Positions 7,455 through 17,067 are shown, counted from the first letter of the stretch. The stretch is DNA of 64,000 nucleotides from an uncultured Porphyromonadaceae bacterium (GCA_902495245.1 CABUWI010000007.1:1-64000); one strand, 5' to 3'. The notes: a model not told the origin generated them from the letters alone. Translations and numbers: made by a program.

Positions 7455-7991
7455 TCAGGGGCGGTCGGGGGAGGCGATGCTGTCGGCTTCGGCCAGGGCG
7501 GCGGCTTCGAAGGCGGCGGCTTCGGCGGGGGTCAGTTCGCCCTGGAAGATGCCGAGGCGGTCATATTTGAGCTCTTTGCCGCTGGCGAGGCCCACGGTGT
7601 AGTAGAGCGACGAGCGGCTGATGCGCACAATCTTCGCGCCGGCATATTTTTTGGCGACGCTGTTGCGTATGGCCTTGGGCACCAGCGTCTCGGGCACGCT
7701 TTTTTTCTTGCAGTCGATGCTGGTCCACCGCCCTTTGTTGCTGAACTCGATTTTGGTGCCGTTGGTGAGTTTCACGTCATAGTCGGTGCGCTTGAGCAGA
7801 TGGCGGTCTACTTTCACCATGCTCACTTTGGCTTTCGGAAAGTGCTCGTCGAGCATTTCGCGCGCTTCGGCGGGCAAATCCTTGCGGTTGATGCTGTATT
7901 TGTCTATCGGCAGTGCGCCCGAGGCTGCGGCCGTAGGGCCGACGAGCGCCAGCAGTGCCATCACTATAAGCTTTCCAATCTTCATCATCAT
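7455..7991 (-). CDS. Exported PepSY-like (DUF2874) protein
   Basis: A 178-residue protein with a signal peptide (MMMKIGKLIVMALLALVGP, cleavage near ASG-AL). The mature part has two repeats of the PepSY-like beta-alpha pattern: LPAEAREMLDEHFPKAKVS and later LVPKAIRNSVAKKYAGAKI, each followed by beta-strands (YDVKLTNGTKIEF; YTVGLASGKELKYD). This fits the DUF2874/BLIP-like family common in the Bacteroidetes periplasm, whose function is unknown. The Ala/Glu-rich tail is disordered. It is the first chromosomal gene after the ICE boundary and stands alone. Confidence 0.8.
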   Translation of the reverse strand: MMMKIGKLIVMALLALVGPTAAASGALPIDKYSINRKDLPAEAREMLDEHFPKAKVSMVKVDRHLLKRTDYDVKLTNGTKIEFSNKGRWTSIDCKKKSVPETLVPKAIRNSVAKKYAGAKIVRISRSSLYYTVGLASGKELKYDRLGIFQGELTPAEAAAFEAAALAEADSIASPDRP

Positions 7992-8221
7992 ATGCGTATG
8001 TGTCTTTTCATTTTTTATGTTCTACCTAACAACGCCGTGCACTCCCCGATGGTTGACCCCAAGGGCGAAAATACAGACGCGGCCGAACTGTTTTTAAGTT
8101 CAGTCGTTTATAACTGCGGATAGATTTGCCGTCGTTGCGGCAAGTCTGCCCGATGCCTTTTCATGGTAACGGAAATATTTTGCCGAATCAATTTTTATTA
8201 ACGCTCAAAATATGCTACATT

Positions 8222-9277
8222 ATGATGAAAAAGACACTGTTTTTCCCGGTCGGCGCAACGCTCCTCATGGTTGCGACGGCCGTTCTGCCTGAAAATGCCG
8301 ATGCGTGCACCCGCGCGGTCTATCTCGGTCCGGACAGCATGATTGCCACGGGACGCACGATGGACTGGAAGGAAGACCCGCAATCGAACATCTATTTTTT
8401 CCCGAGGGGCATTGCCCGGCGTGGCGGCAAGACCGACAACTGCGTGAAATGGACCTCGACCTACGGCAGCGTGGTAACCGCGGGCTATGACATCGGCGTC
8501 TGCGACGGCATTAACGAGAAAGGCCTCGTGGCCAATCTGCTCTTTCTGGCCGAGTCTGACTATCACCGCCCCGACGACAAGCGTCCCGTAATGGGCCTGA
8601 GTATCTGGACACAATATGTGCTCGACAATTTCGCCACGGTCGACGAGGCGGTCGAGGAGCTGGGCAAAGAATTGTTCCGCATCGACGACCCCGACCTTCC
8701 GAACGGCGCCAAGTCTACCCTCCACCTTTCAATTTCCGACCCCACGGGCAACAGCGCCATTTTTGAGTACATCAACGGCAATCTGGTGATTCACCATGGC
8801 CGCGACTGCCAGGTGATGACCAATTCGCCCACCTATGACAAGCAGCAGACGTTAGACGACTATTGGGAGCAAATCGGCGGCCTCGTCATGCTGCCCGGCA
8901 CCAACCGCGCTACCGACCGCTTTGTCCGCGCCAAATTCTACATCAACGCGCTGCCCCCGACGGCCGACTATCGTCAGGCCGTGGCCGGGGTGTTCAGCGT
9001 GATGCGCAACGTCTCCGTGCCGCTCGGCATTTCGATTCCCTCGCAGCCCAACATCGCCTCGACCCGCTGGCGCACCGTGGCCGACCAGAAGAACCTGGTC
9101 TATTATTTCGAGTCGACTTTGAGTCCCGACATCTTCTGGATAGAGCTCAAGAATCTTGATTTCAGTGCGGGAGGCCCGGTCAGAAAGCTCACGCTGACCA
9201 ATGGCGAAATCTATGCCGGCAATGCCGCCGACAAGATGCGTGATTCCGCCCCCATCGATTTCCTCTTCGGCGTCTGA
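8222..9277 (+). CDS. Secreted choloylglycine hydrolase family enzyme (bile salt hydrolase / penicillin V acylase type)
   Basis: From the start at 8222 the protein has 351 residues. A signal peptide ends at ENADA, placing Cys29 (CTRAVY) at the mature N-terminus, as required for an N-terminal-nucleophile hydrolase. Other family marks follow: GRTMDW (Arg and Asp of the active site), GINEKGLVANLLFL, the asparagine of TNSPTYD and the arginine of STRWRTV. Such enzymes cleave amide bonds of conjugated bile acids, penicillin V or acyl-homoserine lactones in the periplasm or outside the cell. Bile-salt activity is plausible for a gut Bacteroidales but is not shown by the sequence alone. An in-frame upstream extension to 8126 lacks a signal peptide and is rejected. 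A TAGATTTG box at 8124 could be a promoter. Confidence 0.88.
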   Translation: MMKKTLFFPVGATLLMVATAVLPENADACTRAVYLGPDSMIATGRTMDWKEDPQSNIYFFPRGIARRGGKTDNCVKWTSTYGSVVTAGYDIGVCDGINEKGLVANLLFLAESDYHRPDDKRPVMGLSIWTQYVLDNFATVDEAVEELGKELFRIDDPDLPNGAKSTLHLSISDPTGNSAIFEYINGNLVIHHGRDCQVMTNSPTYDKQQTLDDYWEQIGGLVMLPGTNRATDRFVRAKFYINALPPTADYRQAVAGVFSVMRNVSVPLGISIPSQPNIASTRWRTVADQKNLVYYFESTLSPDIFWIELKNLDFSAGGPVRKLTLTNGEIYAGNAADKMRDSAPIDFLFGV

Positions 9278-9321
9278 CCGGTGGCCTGCGCAATACAACA
9301 TTTTATCACCCCCTGCGAATA

Positions 9322-9389
9322 AAAATCTATCGGCCTCCCGTGTAGGGGCGATTCATGAACCGCCCCTACATAGGTGAACGATAGATTTT
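9322..9389. terminator. Nested hairpin between converging genes, repeat family A
   Basis: Outer inverted repeat AAAATCTATCG (9322-9332) with its complement (9379-9389) encloses an inner perfect stem TGTAGGGGCG (9341-9350) and CGCCCCTACA (9361-9370). It ends in TTTTA and can serve both converging genes. The inner stem belongs to a dispersed family seen also at 24433, 33496 and 36243. Confidence 0.75.
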
Positions 9390-9429
9390 ATTGAAGATGA
9401 AGATAAACCCTCCACCCTCTCCCCCGGGC

Positions 9430-11121
9430 TCAGAGGGCGAACTTGAACGTCTCGCCGCCGAGCGTCATGATGACCACTCCGCTCCGTGCGGGCAGCTCGA
9501 CGCTCCGCGAGTCCGTGCGGCGAATCAGGCGTCCCGAGGCGTCATAGAACGCGGCCTCGGCGTCCGTGCCGCTGATTTCAACGCGGTTGCCGTAAACGGC
9601 CACCTTTGCGGCCGGGGCCTCCACGCGGTTCAGGGCGGTCGAGGCGGCGAACACGGCGGTGAGCACCTTCGGCTCGGCCAGTCCGGGCACGGTGTAGATG
9701 CCGCCGGCCACATCGGCCGTTACCTCAGTGTCGCCCAGTGTCAGCGAGTGGAGCTGATAGCCCTCGTCGGGCGTCAGTTTCAGCTCCATGCCCGCGGGTT
9801 CGGGAATATGGAGCGTGCCGCCGGGCAGCTTCACGGCCAGCGTAACCGGCACTGCCGGCTCATCGCCGGGAATGCTGACCGGCGACCATACGGCATAGTT
9901 CGCGCCCGAGGCCCGGAGGTCGCTGTCGGTGTAGCCGCTCGGAGTGTCGGTCGACGAGCCGATTCTAACCACGGCCTTGCCCTGCGTGCCCGTAATCTCG
10001 GCCATGTAGCAGTCGGCCGTCGATTTCAGCACCCTGACCGTCGACTGATTGTGAATGCCGACGGCATTGCGCAGTTCAATGAGCTTCCCCAGCTCCGCCT
10101 TATGGGCCGTCCAGTGGGGCAGGTAGACGCAGGGCGTGCCGGGGCTGAACAGAATGAACGCATTGGCGGCCACGACGTCGCCGTTGAATTTAGTATAGTC
10201 GCCGGCGGCGGTTTTGTTGTCCTCGACCAGCGTAACGGCATACTGCCTGTAATCCGGGTCGTGAATCAGGCCCGCGGGCTGGTCGGTTGTGCCGTTTAGT
10301 TTCCATACCAACTCTGTCATATTGCCGCTCGAAAAAGCCTTGTTGAGCTGATATTTGCACGGAAAGTCATAAGCAGCCGAAGTTTTTCCAGCAGCTGTTA
10401 TCCAATTCCCTACAGCGTCATAGCTGGCGTCGTAATACTCGCCGACGCTGAACCTTGGCCTGATTTCCTCGTTATACATCTTCGTGAACTCCGCACCGTA
10501 GCCTTTGACAAAGTCGTAGCTGAAACCGCTGAAGAGCAGATCCTCGCTAAGAGCCTTAAGATGGTTCTTGCAGATGGCCTGCACGTTGGGGCGGTTATGG
10601 TCAAGATCGCAAGCCCCTTCGAATCCTTCGCCGCTATCGCTAATGCCGCCATCGTCGCTCAGGCCGGCTTGGGTGAGGACATCGTCATTTGAGCAGATGT
10701 CATATGTGCTGAGGAAGAATGTCCGATCGTTATATTTCTCATACGGGAAGGTTATACCGGTCTCAACGACAGTGCCGTAGCGGTGGTTGAGGACAACATC
10801 GCCGATGACGCTGACGTTTTTATTGCCGAATTCCATGACCATTTCCCGCAGGGCGAGCTTGGGCCCGAACGTCGAATCAAAGTCAAACCAGTACATCGGT
10901 TTGTTGCCATAGGTGCAATTGGGCACACGGATAATCGAGAAATACCGGCTCAGCTCGTCGGCCTGAGCCTTGAGGCCGTCCCAGCTGACGTCAGTGTCAG
11001 AATCGGAAGAGTTCGCCTGGAGCATTACTCCCTGATAGTTGGCCGGCCAGCCCGCCGCCTGCGCCTGAGCGCCGAGGGCGCAGAGCAATGCCGCCGGCAA
11101 AAGAAGCTTGAAAATTTTCAT
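9430..11121 (-). CDS. GH13 alpha-amylase-like exported protein with degenerate active site
   Basis: A 563-residue protein with a signal peptide (residues 1-22). The GH13 regions are visible: DVVLNH (108-113), GFSYDFVKGY (199-208) with the nucleophile position D203, and FSVGEYYD with the acid/base E228. Two invariant positions are changed: the Arg of GxRxD is Ser201, and the NHD box that should supply the third catalytic Asp reads VEDNK (299-303). The barrel ends near residue 380; a beta-sandwich and a C-terminal domain with FYDASGRLIRR follow, resembling a type IX sorting tail. The enzyme may be inactive or altered, perhaps a starch-binding protein. Promoter TAATTTTG on the minus strand at 11176-11183. 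Confidence 0.8.
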   Translation of the reverse strand: MKIFKLLLPAALLCALGAQAQAAGWPANYQGVMLQANSSDSDTDVSWDGLKAQADELSRYFSIIRVPNCTYGNKPMYWFDFDSTFGPKLALREMVMEFGNKNVSVIGDVVLNHRYGTVVETGITFPYEKYNDRTFFLSTYDICSNDDVLTQAGLSDDGGISDSGEGFEGACDLDHNRPNVQAICKNHLKALSEDLLFSGFSYDFVKGYGAEFTKMYNEEIRPRFSVGEYYDASYDAVGNWITAAGKTSAAYDFPCKYQLNKAFSSGNMTELVWKLNGTTDQPAGLIHDPDYRQYAVTLVEDNKTAAGDYTKFNGDVVAANAFILFSPGTPCVYLPHWTAHKAELGKLIELRNAVGIHNQSTVRVLKSTADCYMAEITGTQGKAVVRIGSSTDTPSGYTDSDLRASGANYAVWSPVSIPGDEPAVPVTLAVKLPGGTLHIPEPAGMELKLTPDEGYQLHSLTLGDTEVTADVAGGIYTVPGLAEPKVLTAVFAASTALNRVEAPAAKVAVYGNRVEISGTDAEAAFYDASGRLIRRTDSRSVELPARSGVVIMTLGGETFKFAL

Positions 11122-11175
11122 TGTGTAAAAAAATGGGGAATGGTTGATGTACTATATAATGTTTATTATCGGGTG

Positions 11176-11183
11176 CAAAATTA
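11176..11183 (-). promoter_or_regulatory. -7 box for the GH13 gene
   Basis: Minus-strand TAATTTTG matches the Bacteroidetes TAnnTTTG element, about 55 bases before the start codon. Confidence 0.5.
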
Positions 11184-11329
11184 CTCATTTCAGCCTATAT
11201 AGACAATAGACAGCCGATAGACAATTGCCTAATCCACGGGGAATTTCCGCCACCGGCCCGCAAACATTTCGCCCCGGCCGGGCGTTCTTTCTGAAGAAAA
11301 AGTTTCACCTCACCTTAACTTCAACCTAT

Positions 11330-11485
11330 ATGAAGAACAAGACCAAAACCAACGTCTGGATTGTCATCGGCGTGATAGTTCTCATCATTTTGCTGCTCAT
11401 GTGGCTGTTCGACGCTTTCTCCGTGGGAGACACCGACGTCAACGCGCCGCTCACTTTTCTTGGTAATTATGTAAATTTTGCGTAA
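11330..11485 (+). CDS. Small single-span membrane protein
   Basis: A 51-residue protein: a basic start MKNKTKTNVW, one strongly hydrophobic helix IVIGVIVLIILLLMWLF (about residues 11-27), then a polar tail ending GNYVNFA. No family recognised. The frame is open further upstream, but only the ATG at 11330 gives a sensible membrane-protein start. Its stop codon lies inside the promoter of the following phosphohexomutase gene, an unusually tight arrangement. Confidence 0.6.
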   Translation: MKNKTKTNVWIVIGVIVLIILLLMWLFDAFSVGDTDVNAPLTFLGNYVNFA

Positions 11486-11490
11486 TTTTG
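11460..11490 (+). promoter_or_regulatory. Promoter of the phosphohexomutase gene
   Basis: TTG at 11460-11462, a 20-bp spacer and TAATTTTG at 11483-11490 match the Bacteroidetes promoter pattern. The -7 box overlaps the stop codon of the small membrane protein. Confidence 0.6.
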
Positions 11491-11526
11491 CGCAAACATA
11501 AATTCATAACCGATTCAACAAAAATC

Positions 11527-13275
11527 ATGGAAAGTAACACTGAACTGCTCAAGCAGGTAAGGGCTAAGGCAGCCGAATGGCTCAGCGACGGTTACGACGA
11601 ACCGACCCGCGCCGAAGTCAAACGCATGCTTGACGCCGAAGACCCCACCGAACTTATTGAAAGCTTCTATAAAGACCTCGAATTCGGCACGGGCGGTCTG
11701 CGCGGAATCATGGGCGCAGGCACCAACCGCATGAACCGCTACACCGTGGGCGCCGCAACCCAGGGCCTGGCCAACTACCTCCGCGAGGCCTTTGCCGACC
11801 TGCCCGAAATCAAGGTCGCCGTGGGCCACGACGTGCGCAACAACTCGCGCGAGTTTGCCGAAATCGTCGCCGACGTCTTCTCGGCCAACGGAATCACCGT
11901 CTACCTCTTCGACAGCTTCCGCCCCACCCCCGAGCTGAGCTTCGCAATACGCCACCTCGGCTGCCAGAGCGGCGTCAACATCACCGCCAGCCATAACCCC
12001 AAGGAATATAACGGCTACAAGGCCTACTGGAGCGACGGCGCCCAGATAATCGCCCCCCACGACGTCAACATCGTCAGCCGCGTGGCCTCTATCACCCCAG
12101 CCGACATCAAGTTCGGCGGCGACAAGTCGCGAATCCACATCATCGGCGCCGAAATTGACCGTGCATTCCTCGACGCAATCAAGGGCCTCCAGCTCAGCCC
12201 CGACATCGTCAAGAAGCACAGCGACCTCAAAATCGTCTACACCCCCATTCACGGCACCGGCGTCAAGCTCGTGCCCGAAAGCCTCAAGAACTACGGATTC
12301 ACCAACATAATCCACGTGCCCGAACAGGACGTCCCCTCGGGCGACTTCCCCACAGTCGAGAGCCCCAACCCCGAAAACCCGCCGGCAATGGCAATGGCTA
12401 TCGCCAAGGCCAAGGAGACCAACGCCGACATCGTCATGGCCTCCGACCCCGACGCCGACCGCATCGGCTGCGTGATGCGCAACAACAAGGGTGAATACGT
12501 GCTCATCAACGGCAACCAGATCGTAATGATTCTGCTCAACTACATCATTACGCGCAACCGCGAACTCGGTCTGCTCAAGGGCAACGAATACATCGTCAAG
12601 ACAATCGTAACCACCGAAGTCATCAAGAGCATCGCCGACCGCGCCGGCATCAAGATGTTCGACTGCTACACCGGCTTCAAATGGATTGCCGCCGTTATCC
12701 GCGACCACGAACAGACCTCGCGCTATCTCGGCGGCGGCGAAGAGAGCTACGGCTTCCTGGCCGAAACCTTCTGCCGCGACAAGGACTCCGTCAGCGCAAT
12801 CTGCCTCATGGCCGAAGCCTGCGCCTGGGCCAAGGACAAGGGCATGGACTTCAGTCAGATGCTGGCCGACATCTACATGGCCAACGGCTTCTCGCGCGAG
12901 GAAGGCATCTCCGTGGTGCGCCCCGGCAAGACCGGCGCCGACGAGATTCAGGCAATGATGAAGAACTTCCGCGCCAACCCGCCGCGCACTCTCGGCGGCA
13001 GCGAGGTCATCACCGTCAAGGACTACGCCGACCTCAACGTAACCGACGTCAAGACCGGCACGGTCAGCAAGATGGACATGCCCGCAACGAGCAACGTCCT
13101 GCAATATTTCACCGCCGACGGCTCCAAGGTCTCGATTCGCCCCTCGGGCACGGAACCCAAAATCAAGTTCTACATCGAGGCCAAGCACCCCATGGCCTCC
13201 ACAGCCGACTACGACGCCGCCGAAGCTGCCGCCAAGGCCAAAATCGACGCCATCAAGGCCGACCTCGGCATCTAA
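11527..13275 (+). CDS. Phosphoglucomutase/phosphomannomutase family protein
   Basis: A 582-residue alpha-D-phosphohexomutase. The four family loops are present in order: the phosphoserine loop TASHNPKEYNGYK (about residue 150), the metal-binding loop DPDADRIG (about 310), the sugar-specificity loop GGEESYGF (about 405) and the phosphate-binding loop RPSGTEPKIKFY (about 540). It interconverts hexose 1- and 6-phosphates through a bisphosphate intermediate in the cytoplasm, linking central metabolism to glycogen and surface polysaccharide synthesis. The length fits the long PgcA-like group. The start MESNTELL at 11527 lies 37 bases after the -7 box; the upstream in-frame residues are rejected because they overlap that promoter. 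A terminator follows. Confidence 0.93.
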   Translation: MESNTELLKQVRAKAAEWLSDGYDEPTRAEVKRMLDAEDPTELIESFYKDLEFGTGGLRGIMGAGTNRMNRYTVGAATQGLANYLREAFADLPEIKVAVGHDVRNNSREFAEIVADVFSANGITVYLFDSFRPTPELSFAIRHLGCQSGVNITASHNPKEYNGYKAYWSDGAQIIAPHDVNIVSRVASITPADIKFGGDKSRIHIIGAEIDRAFLDAIKGLQLSPDIVKKHSDLKIVYTPIHGTGVKLVPESLKNYGFTNIIHVPEQDVPSGDFPTVESPNPENPPAMAMAIAKAKETNADIVMASDPDADRIGCVMRNNKGEYVLINGNQIVMILLNYIITRNRELGLLKGNEYIVKTIVTTEVIKSIADRAGIKMFDCYTGFKWIAAVIRDHEQTSRYLGGGEESYGFLAETFCRDKDSVSAICLMAEACAWAKDKGMDFSQMLADIYMANGFSREEGISVVRPGKTGADEIQAMMKNFRANPPRTLGGSEVITVKDYADLNVTDVKTGTVSKMDMPATSNVLQYFTADGSKVSIRPSGTEPKIKFYIEAKHPMASTADYDAAEAAAKAKIDAIKADLGI

Positions 13276-13296
13276 CCCAAACCACCAAGAACTCAA

Positions 13297-13326
13297 AGAG
13301 GCTGCCCAATTGGACAGCCTCTTTTA
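13297..13326 (+). terminator. Rho-independent terminator
   Basis: AGAGGCTG (13297-13304) pairs with CAGCCTCT (13315-13322), extended by inner pairs around AATT, then TTTTA. It ends the phosphohexomutase transcript and converges with the LRR gene. Confidence 0.85.
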
Positions 13327-13347
13327 TTTATCTAATTGATAAAGGTA

Positions 13348-16300
13348 TTATTTGCATATCATTTTTCGACTTCGGCCATTGGAGTAAACGACAATGTTAA
13401 GACCGCGCTGAGGTACGTTGTAACGACGTCCGTTAATATCGAAATAGCCAACAATGGTCGCCGGGATATCACCATCAGTAACATCATCAACGCCTGCCTG
13501 TCCGGGCGTATCGAAAGTCAGCTCTTCACCATAGGCAAAGTCAGAGGTGGTTTCGACGTATGCACGATAAGCATAGGTTACGCCCGGTTTGAGGTCGCGT
13601 ATGACTGCCGTCATACGCTGGCCATCAGCCTCCACAGTCATAACTCCCGAAGTTGATGCAGAAGTTTTGTGTCGCGCCACACGCTGTTCGCCGGAGGACA
13701 CTATCCAATATTGAAAACCTTGACTAACGATATTGTCGGTCCCGCCTAAAGCATATCCGCGCAGCGTTGCCTGTTTACCGTCAGACTCGGCGGGATAGGT
13801 GTGTACGGTAGGTTTGAAATAAGAAAAGTCTGTCGGGTCAAAACTGATGATATCAGTATAGTAATAATGCTCGTTGGCATCTTTATAGAACGCACGAACA
13901 TCATAATATGCATTCTGCAAACCCTGAATCAGGCCTTCAACATAGCCGTTATAAATAGCTGAATAGCCGGTACTATAAGGCAACGTAGCCGGAGCATCGG
14001 TCTTCTTCCATTCAAAACCGACATTTTCTTCGCTCTCCGAGAGGTTCGTTTTTGCTGAAACAAGCATCTTTCCGTTGCCGGCGCTCCTTGGAGTCTGCAT
14101 TTCCAGTTCCAAAGCCGGAGTAATCACTTTGGCCGTCTTAAATTTAGAATACATGACGTCGTCTTCGCAGGCTACGTTAACCCTAAATGTTACTTCATAC
14201 TCTTTCTCGGGAACCAAACCGATAATAGTAGCCTTGGGAGAGGTTGCAACGATGCGATCTGACAAAATCCACTCTACCCCCGCAAGAGTGGCATCTCCGA
14301 GGTCATAGCCACCTTCTCCCTCAATTGCATCAGGATAAAGCGTAGCAGACATACTGACATCAATGTCCTTCGTACAGATACTCGAGGTCACCAAACATCC
14401 GTTTACTTCAGCCCCGACCTGAAGTTGCTGCATCGGCCTTAACCCGGTAAACAGCAAAGGCTCGCCTTTATATTCCCGACCGCCAACAGTAATCTTCGGG
14501 ACACAAGTTCTATCTCCGACCGAGACATCTATCGAATCTACTCTTAGTGTCGTCTGAGTTGCATTATAATCTACGTTCCTTATTATGAGCCTTTTTGTAG
14601 CAAATGGAAAAGTTTCCACCACTGATTTTTCAAAATTAGCGTTATACTTATATATTTCCAATGTATAGTTTTCCGCTACATTCAACCCACTAATGAAATT
14701 GTTAGCATTAGTCAAAACAGGCACGGAAGAGATTCCCGCCTCTGGAATGGCGGCATAATATTTAACATCAGGAAGTGTCCCTTCATAATACGGGTTTCCA
14801 TAATCAAACGAGACCCCGGTATAATATACTTCCGCATTATTAAATACCAACTCCGGCTCATCAATCTGATAAATTACCCCTGCCCATTTGCTCCTAAATG
14901 AGTCATAATTTATATGATAACACACTATTTCAGAGGTCAGATCCATACCCGTAAATGGAAATTCTATTTGAATAAGGTCTTTCGATAGAATTTTCAACGG
15001 GTGAAGATTACATCCGCTGAAACAGCTAGAACCAAGCTTCGTTACACTTTCTGGTAAGATTAAAGGCCTCAACGCAGTGCAACCGCTGAAGGCCCAACTA
15101 CCTATCGACGTAACACTAGTAGGAATGGACACAGATGTCAAACCGGTGCAACCGCTAAATGCGCTCCTTCCTATTAACGTAACACTCGTAGGAATGGACA
15201 CAGATGTCAAACCAGTACAACCGCTAAATACGCTCCCCTCTATCGATGTTACACTAGTAGGAATGGACACAGAAGTCAAACCGGTGCAACCGCTAAATGC
15301 GCTCTCCCCTATTGACGTAACACTCGTAGGAATGGACACAGATGTCAAACCGGTGCAACCGCTAAACATGCCGCGACTAATAGATGTAATACTTGCAGGG
15401 ATTGATATTGAGGCCAATCCAGTGCAACCGCTAAATGCGTTACCTTCTATTGACGTAACACTAGCAGGAATTGACACTGAAGTCAAACCGGTGCAGCCTC
15501 TGAATGCATTTATGCCTATCGACGTAACTGTGGCAGGGACTGATACAGAGGTCAAACCCGTGCAACCGCTAAATGCGCTCCACCCTATTGACGTAACACT
15601 ACTCGGAAGATGACACTCTTTTACCCCTCCCGGCCACGCGACAAGCACAGTTGCATCTTTATTATATAGGGCTCCATCAATAGAGGTGTATTCAGCATTC
15701 CGAGCATCAACATTTATAGAGATTAAGGAGGTGCAACCTGAGAATGCTTGAGGTCCGATATAGCTGACACTACTTGGGATTGACAATGTCGTTAAATTTG
15801 TATAACCTGAGAACATTCCGGATTCAATGCTTGTGATTGAGTTTGGAATATCAAATCTCTTCTTCCCGGCCGGAAGCGCAATCAGACGTGTCATCTCTTT
15901 ATTATACACCACACCGTCTACAGAAGTGTATTTGGCATTTCCGGCATCTACATCAATACTTTTCAAACCGGCACATCTATAGAAAGCACTTGAGCCTATC
16001 GACGTAACACCGGCTGGGATTGACACCGAGGACAAACCGGTGCAACCGCTGAACGCCCAACTTCCTATTGTCGTAAGACTCGCAGGAATTGACACTGATG
16101 TTAACTTGGTGCAATCGCTGAATGCACTGCTTCCTATTTCTGTAACACTGGCAGGAATTGACACTGAAGTCAAACCGGTGCAACCGCTGAATGCGCTGTT
16201 TCCAATCGACGTAACACCGGCAGGAATTGACACTGATGTTAACCCGATGCAACCTCTGAATGCGTCGGCTCCTATCGACATAACACCGGCAGGAATTGAC

Positions 16301-17067
16301 ACAGAGGTCAAACCTGTGCAACTACTGAACGCGCCGCTTTCTATTGCCGTAACGCCGGCAGGAATTGACACCGAGGTCAAACCGATGCAACCACTGAATG
16401 CGCTGCTTTCTATAGACGTAACGCTGGCCGGAATGGACACAGAAGTCAACCCGATGCAACCGCTAAATGCGTTCCCCCCTATTGACGTAACACTCGTAGG
16501 AATGGACACAGCAGTCAACTCGGCGCAACCGAAGAATGCGCCTGCGCCAATTGACTGGACACCCTCGGAAATTGACACCGACCTCATGCCGGTACATCCG
16601 GAAAAGGCGGATAGGTCAATCGTTCCGACAGTGGCAGGAATTGACACCGAAACTATGCCTGTACAGCCGAAGAATGCTTCATCGCCTATATACTTAACGC
16701 CATCGGGAACTGAGAGCAAAGTTATTCCGATACAACCGGAAAAAGCCCGTTTTTTAATTGAGTTGATACTGCCTGGGATTGACAGCGAAGTGATGTCCGC
16801 ACAATCGCAAAAAGCTTCTTCACTAATCAAAGTTACATCGTAGTGCTTGTGTTCATATTCAACACTTCTTGGGATTATAACATCTCCGGATATATACTTG
16901 CTCCTTGCCTGAACACTTACTTGCTCATTGCCAATCGTCTTATATGTAAAATCGCCAACTGTAAATGTATCGGACTCTGCAGAAGCATGCATAGCGATAA
17001 TCATGAGCCATAGAAACAGGGATAACCGATGTCGGGCCAAAGGGAATTTTTGTAGAAATGTGTGCAT
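13348..17067 (-). CDS. Large BspA-like leucine-rich-repeat surface protein
   Basis: About 1239 residues. After a signal peptide (MHTFLQKFPLARHRLSLFLW, cleavage near MHASA) come more than 20 copies of a 23-residue BspA/TpLRR repeat with the core SGCTGLTSVSIPASVTSIG, broken by two AxNAKYTSVDGVVYN-type inserts. A beta-sandwich region rich in fibronectin-like strands follows (about 720-1190), then a C-terminal tail GYFDINGRRYN with a basic end, resembling type IX secretion sorting domains; SprA is encoded nearby. BspA proteins bind host matrix or other bacteria. Another ATG at 17091 is in frame, but the same sequence around it is conserved in the copy at 35.6 kb, where it does not start the gene, so I prefer 17067. 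Confidence 0.88.
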   Translation of the reverse strand: MHTFLQKFPLARHRLSLFLWLMIIAMHASAESDTFTVGDFTYKTIGNEQVSVQARSKYISGDVIIPRSVEYEHKHYDVTLISEEAFCDCADITSLSIPGSINSIKKRAFSGCIGITLLSVPDGVKYIGDEAFFGCTGIVSVSIPATVGTIDLSAFSGCTGMRSVSISEGVQSIGAGAFFGCAELTAVSIPTSVTSIGGNAFSGCIGLTSVSIPASVTSIESSAFSGCIGLTSVSIPAGVTAIESGAFSSCTGLTSVSIPAGVMSIGADAFRGCIGLTSVSIPAGVTSIGNSAFSGCTGLTSVSIPASVTEIGSSAFSDCTKLTSVSIPASLTTIGSWAFSGCTGLSSVSIPAGVTSIGSSAFYRCAGLKSIDVDAGNAKYTSVDGVVYNKEMTRLIALPAGKKRFDIPNSITSIESGMFSGYTNLTTLSIPSSVSYIGPQAFSGCTSLISINVDARNAEYTSIDGALYNKDATVLVAWPGGVKECHLPSSVTSIGWSAFSGCTGLTSVSVPATVTSIGINAFRGCTGLTSVSIPASVTSIEGNAFSGCTGLASISIPASITSISRGMFSGCTGLTSVSIPTSVTSIGESAFSGCTGLTSVSIPTSVTSIEGSVFSGCTGLTSVSIPTSVTLIGRSAFSGCTGLTSVSIPTSVTSIGSWAFSGCTALRPLILPESVTKLGSSCFSGCNLHPLKILSKDLIQIEFPFTGMDLTSEIVCYHINYDSFRSKWAGVIYQIDEPELVFNNAEVYYTGVSFDYGNPYYEGTLPDVKYYAAIPEAGISSVPVLTNANNFISGLNVAENYTLEIYKYNANFEKSVVETFPFATKRLIIRNVDYNATQTTLRVDSIDVSVGDRTCVPKITVGGREYKGEPLLFTGLRPMQQLQVGAEVNGCLVTSSICTKDIDVSMSATLYPDAIEGEGGYDLGDATLAGVEWILSDRIVATSPKATIIGLVPEKEYEVTFRVNVACEDDVMYSKFKTAKVITPALELEMQTPRSAGNGKMLVSAKTNLSESEENVGFEWKKTDAPATLPYSTGYSAIYNGYVEGLIQGLQNAYYDVRAFYKDANEHYYYTDIISFDPTDFSYFKPTVHTYPAESDGKQATLRGYALGGTDNIVSQGFQYWIVSSGEQRVARHKTSASTSGVMTVEADGQRMTAVIRDLKPGVTYAYRAYVETTSDFAYGEELTFDTPGQAGVDDVTDGDIPATIVGYFDINGRRYNVPQRGLNIVVYSNGRSRKMICK

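Noticed and set aside
11515..13296. 593-codon open frame opposite the phosphohexomutase gene
   Set aside because: It mirrors the GC-rich third positions of a certain gene on the other strand and has an Asp/Val/Gly-rich composition without domains.
15077..16843. Regular ~69-base repeats resembling a CRISPR or a repeat array, and plus-strand frames made from them
   Set aside because: The period equals the 23-residue leucine-rich repeat of the minus-strand BspA-like protein; spacing has no unique spacers and the plus-strand frames are shadows.
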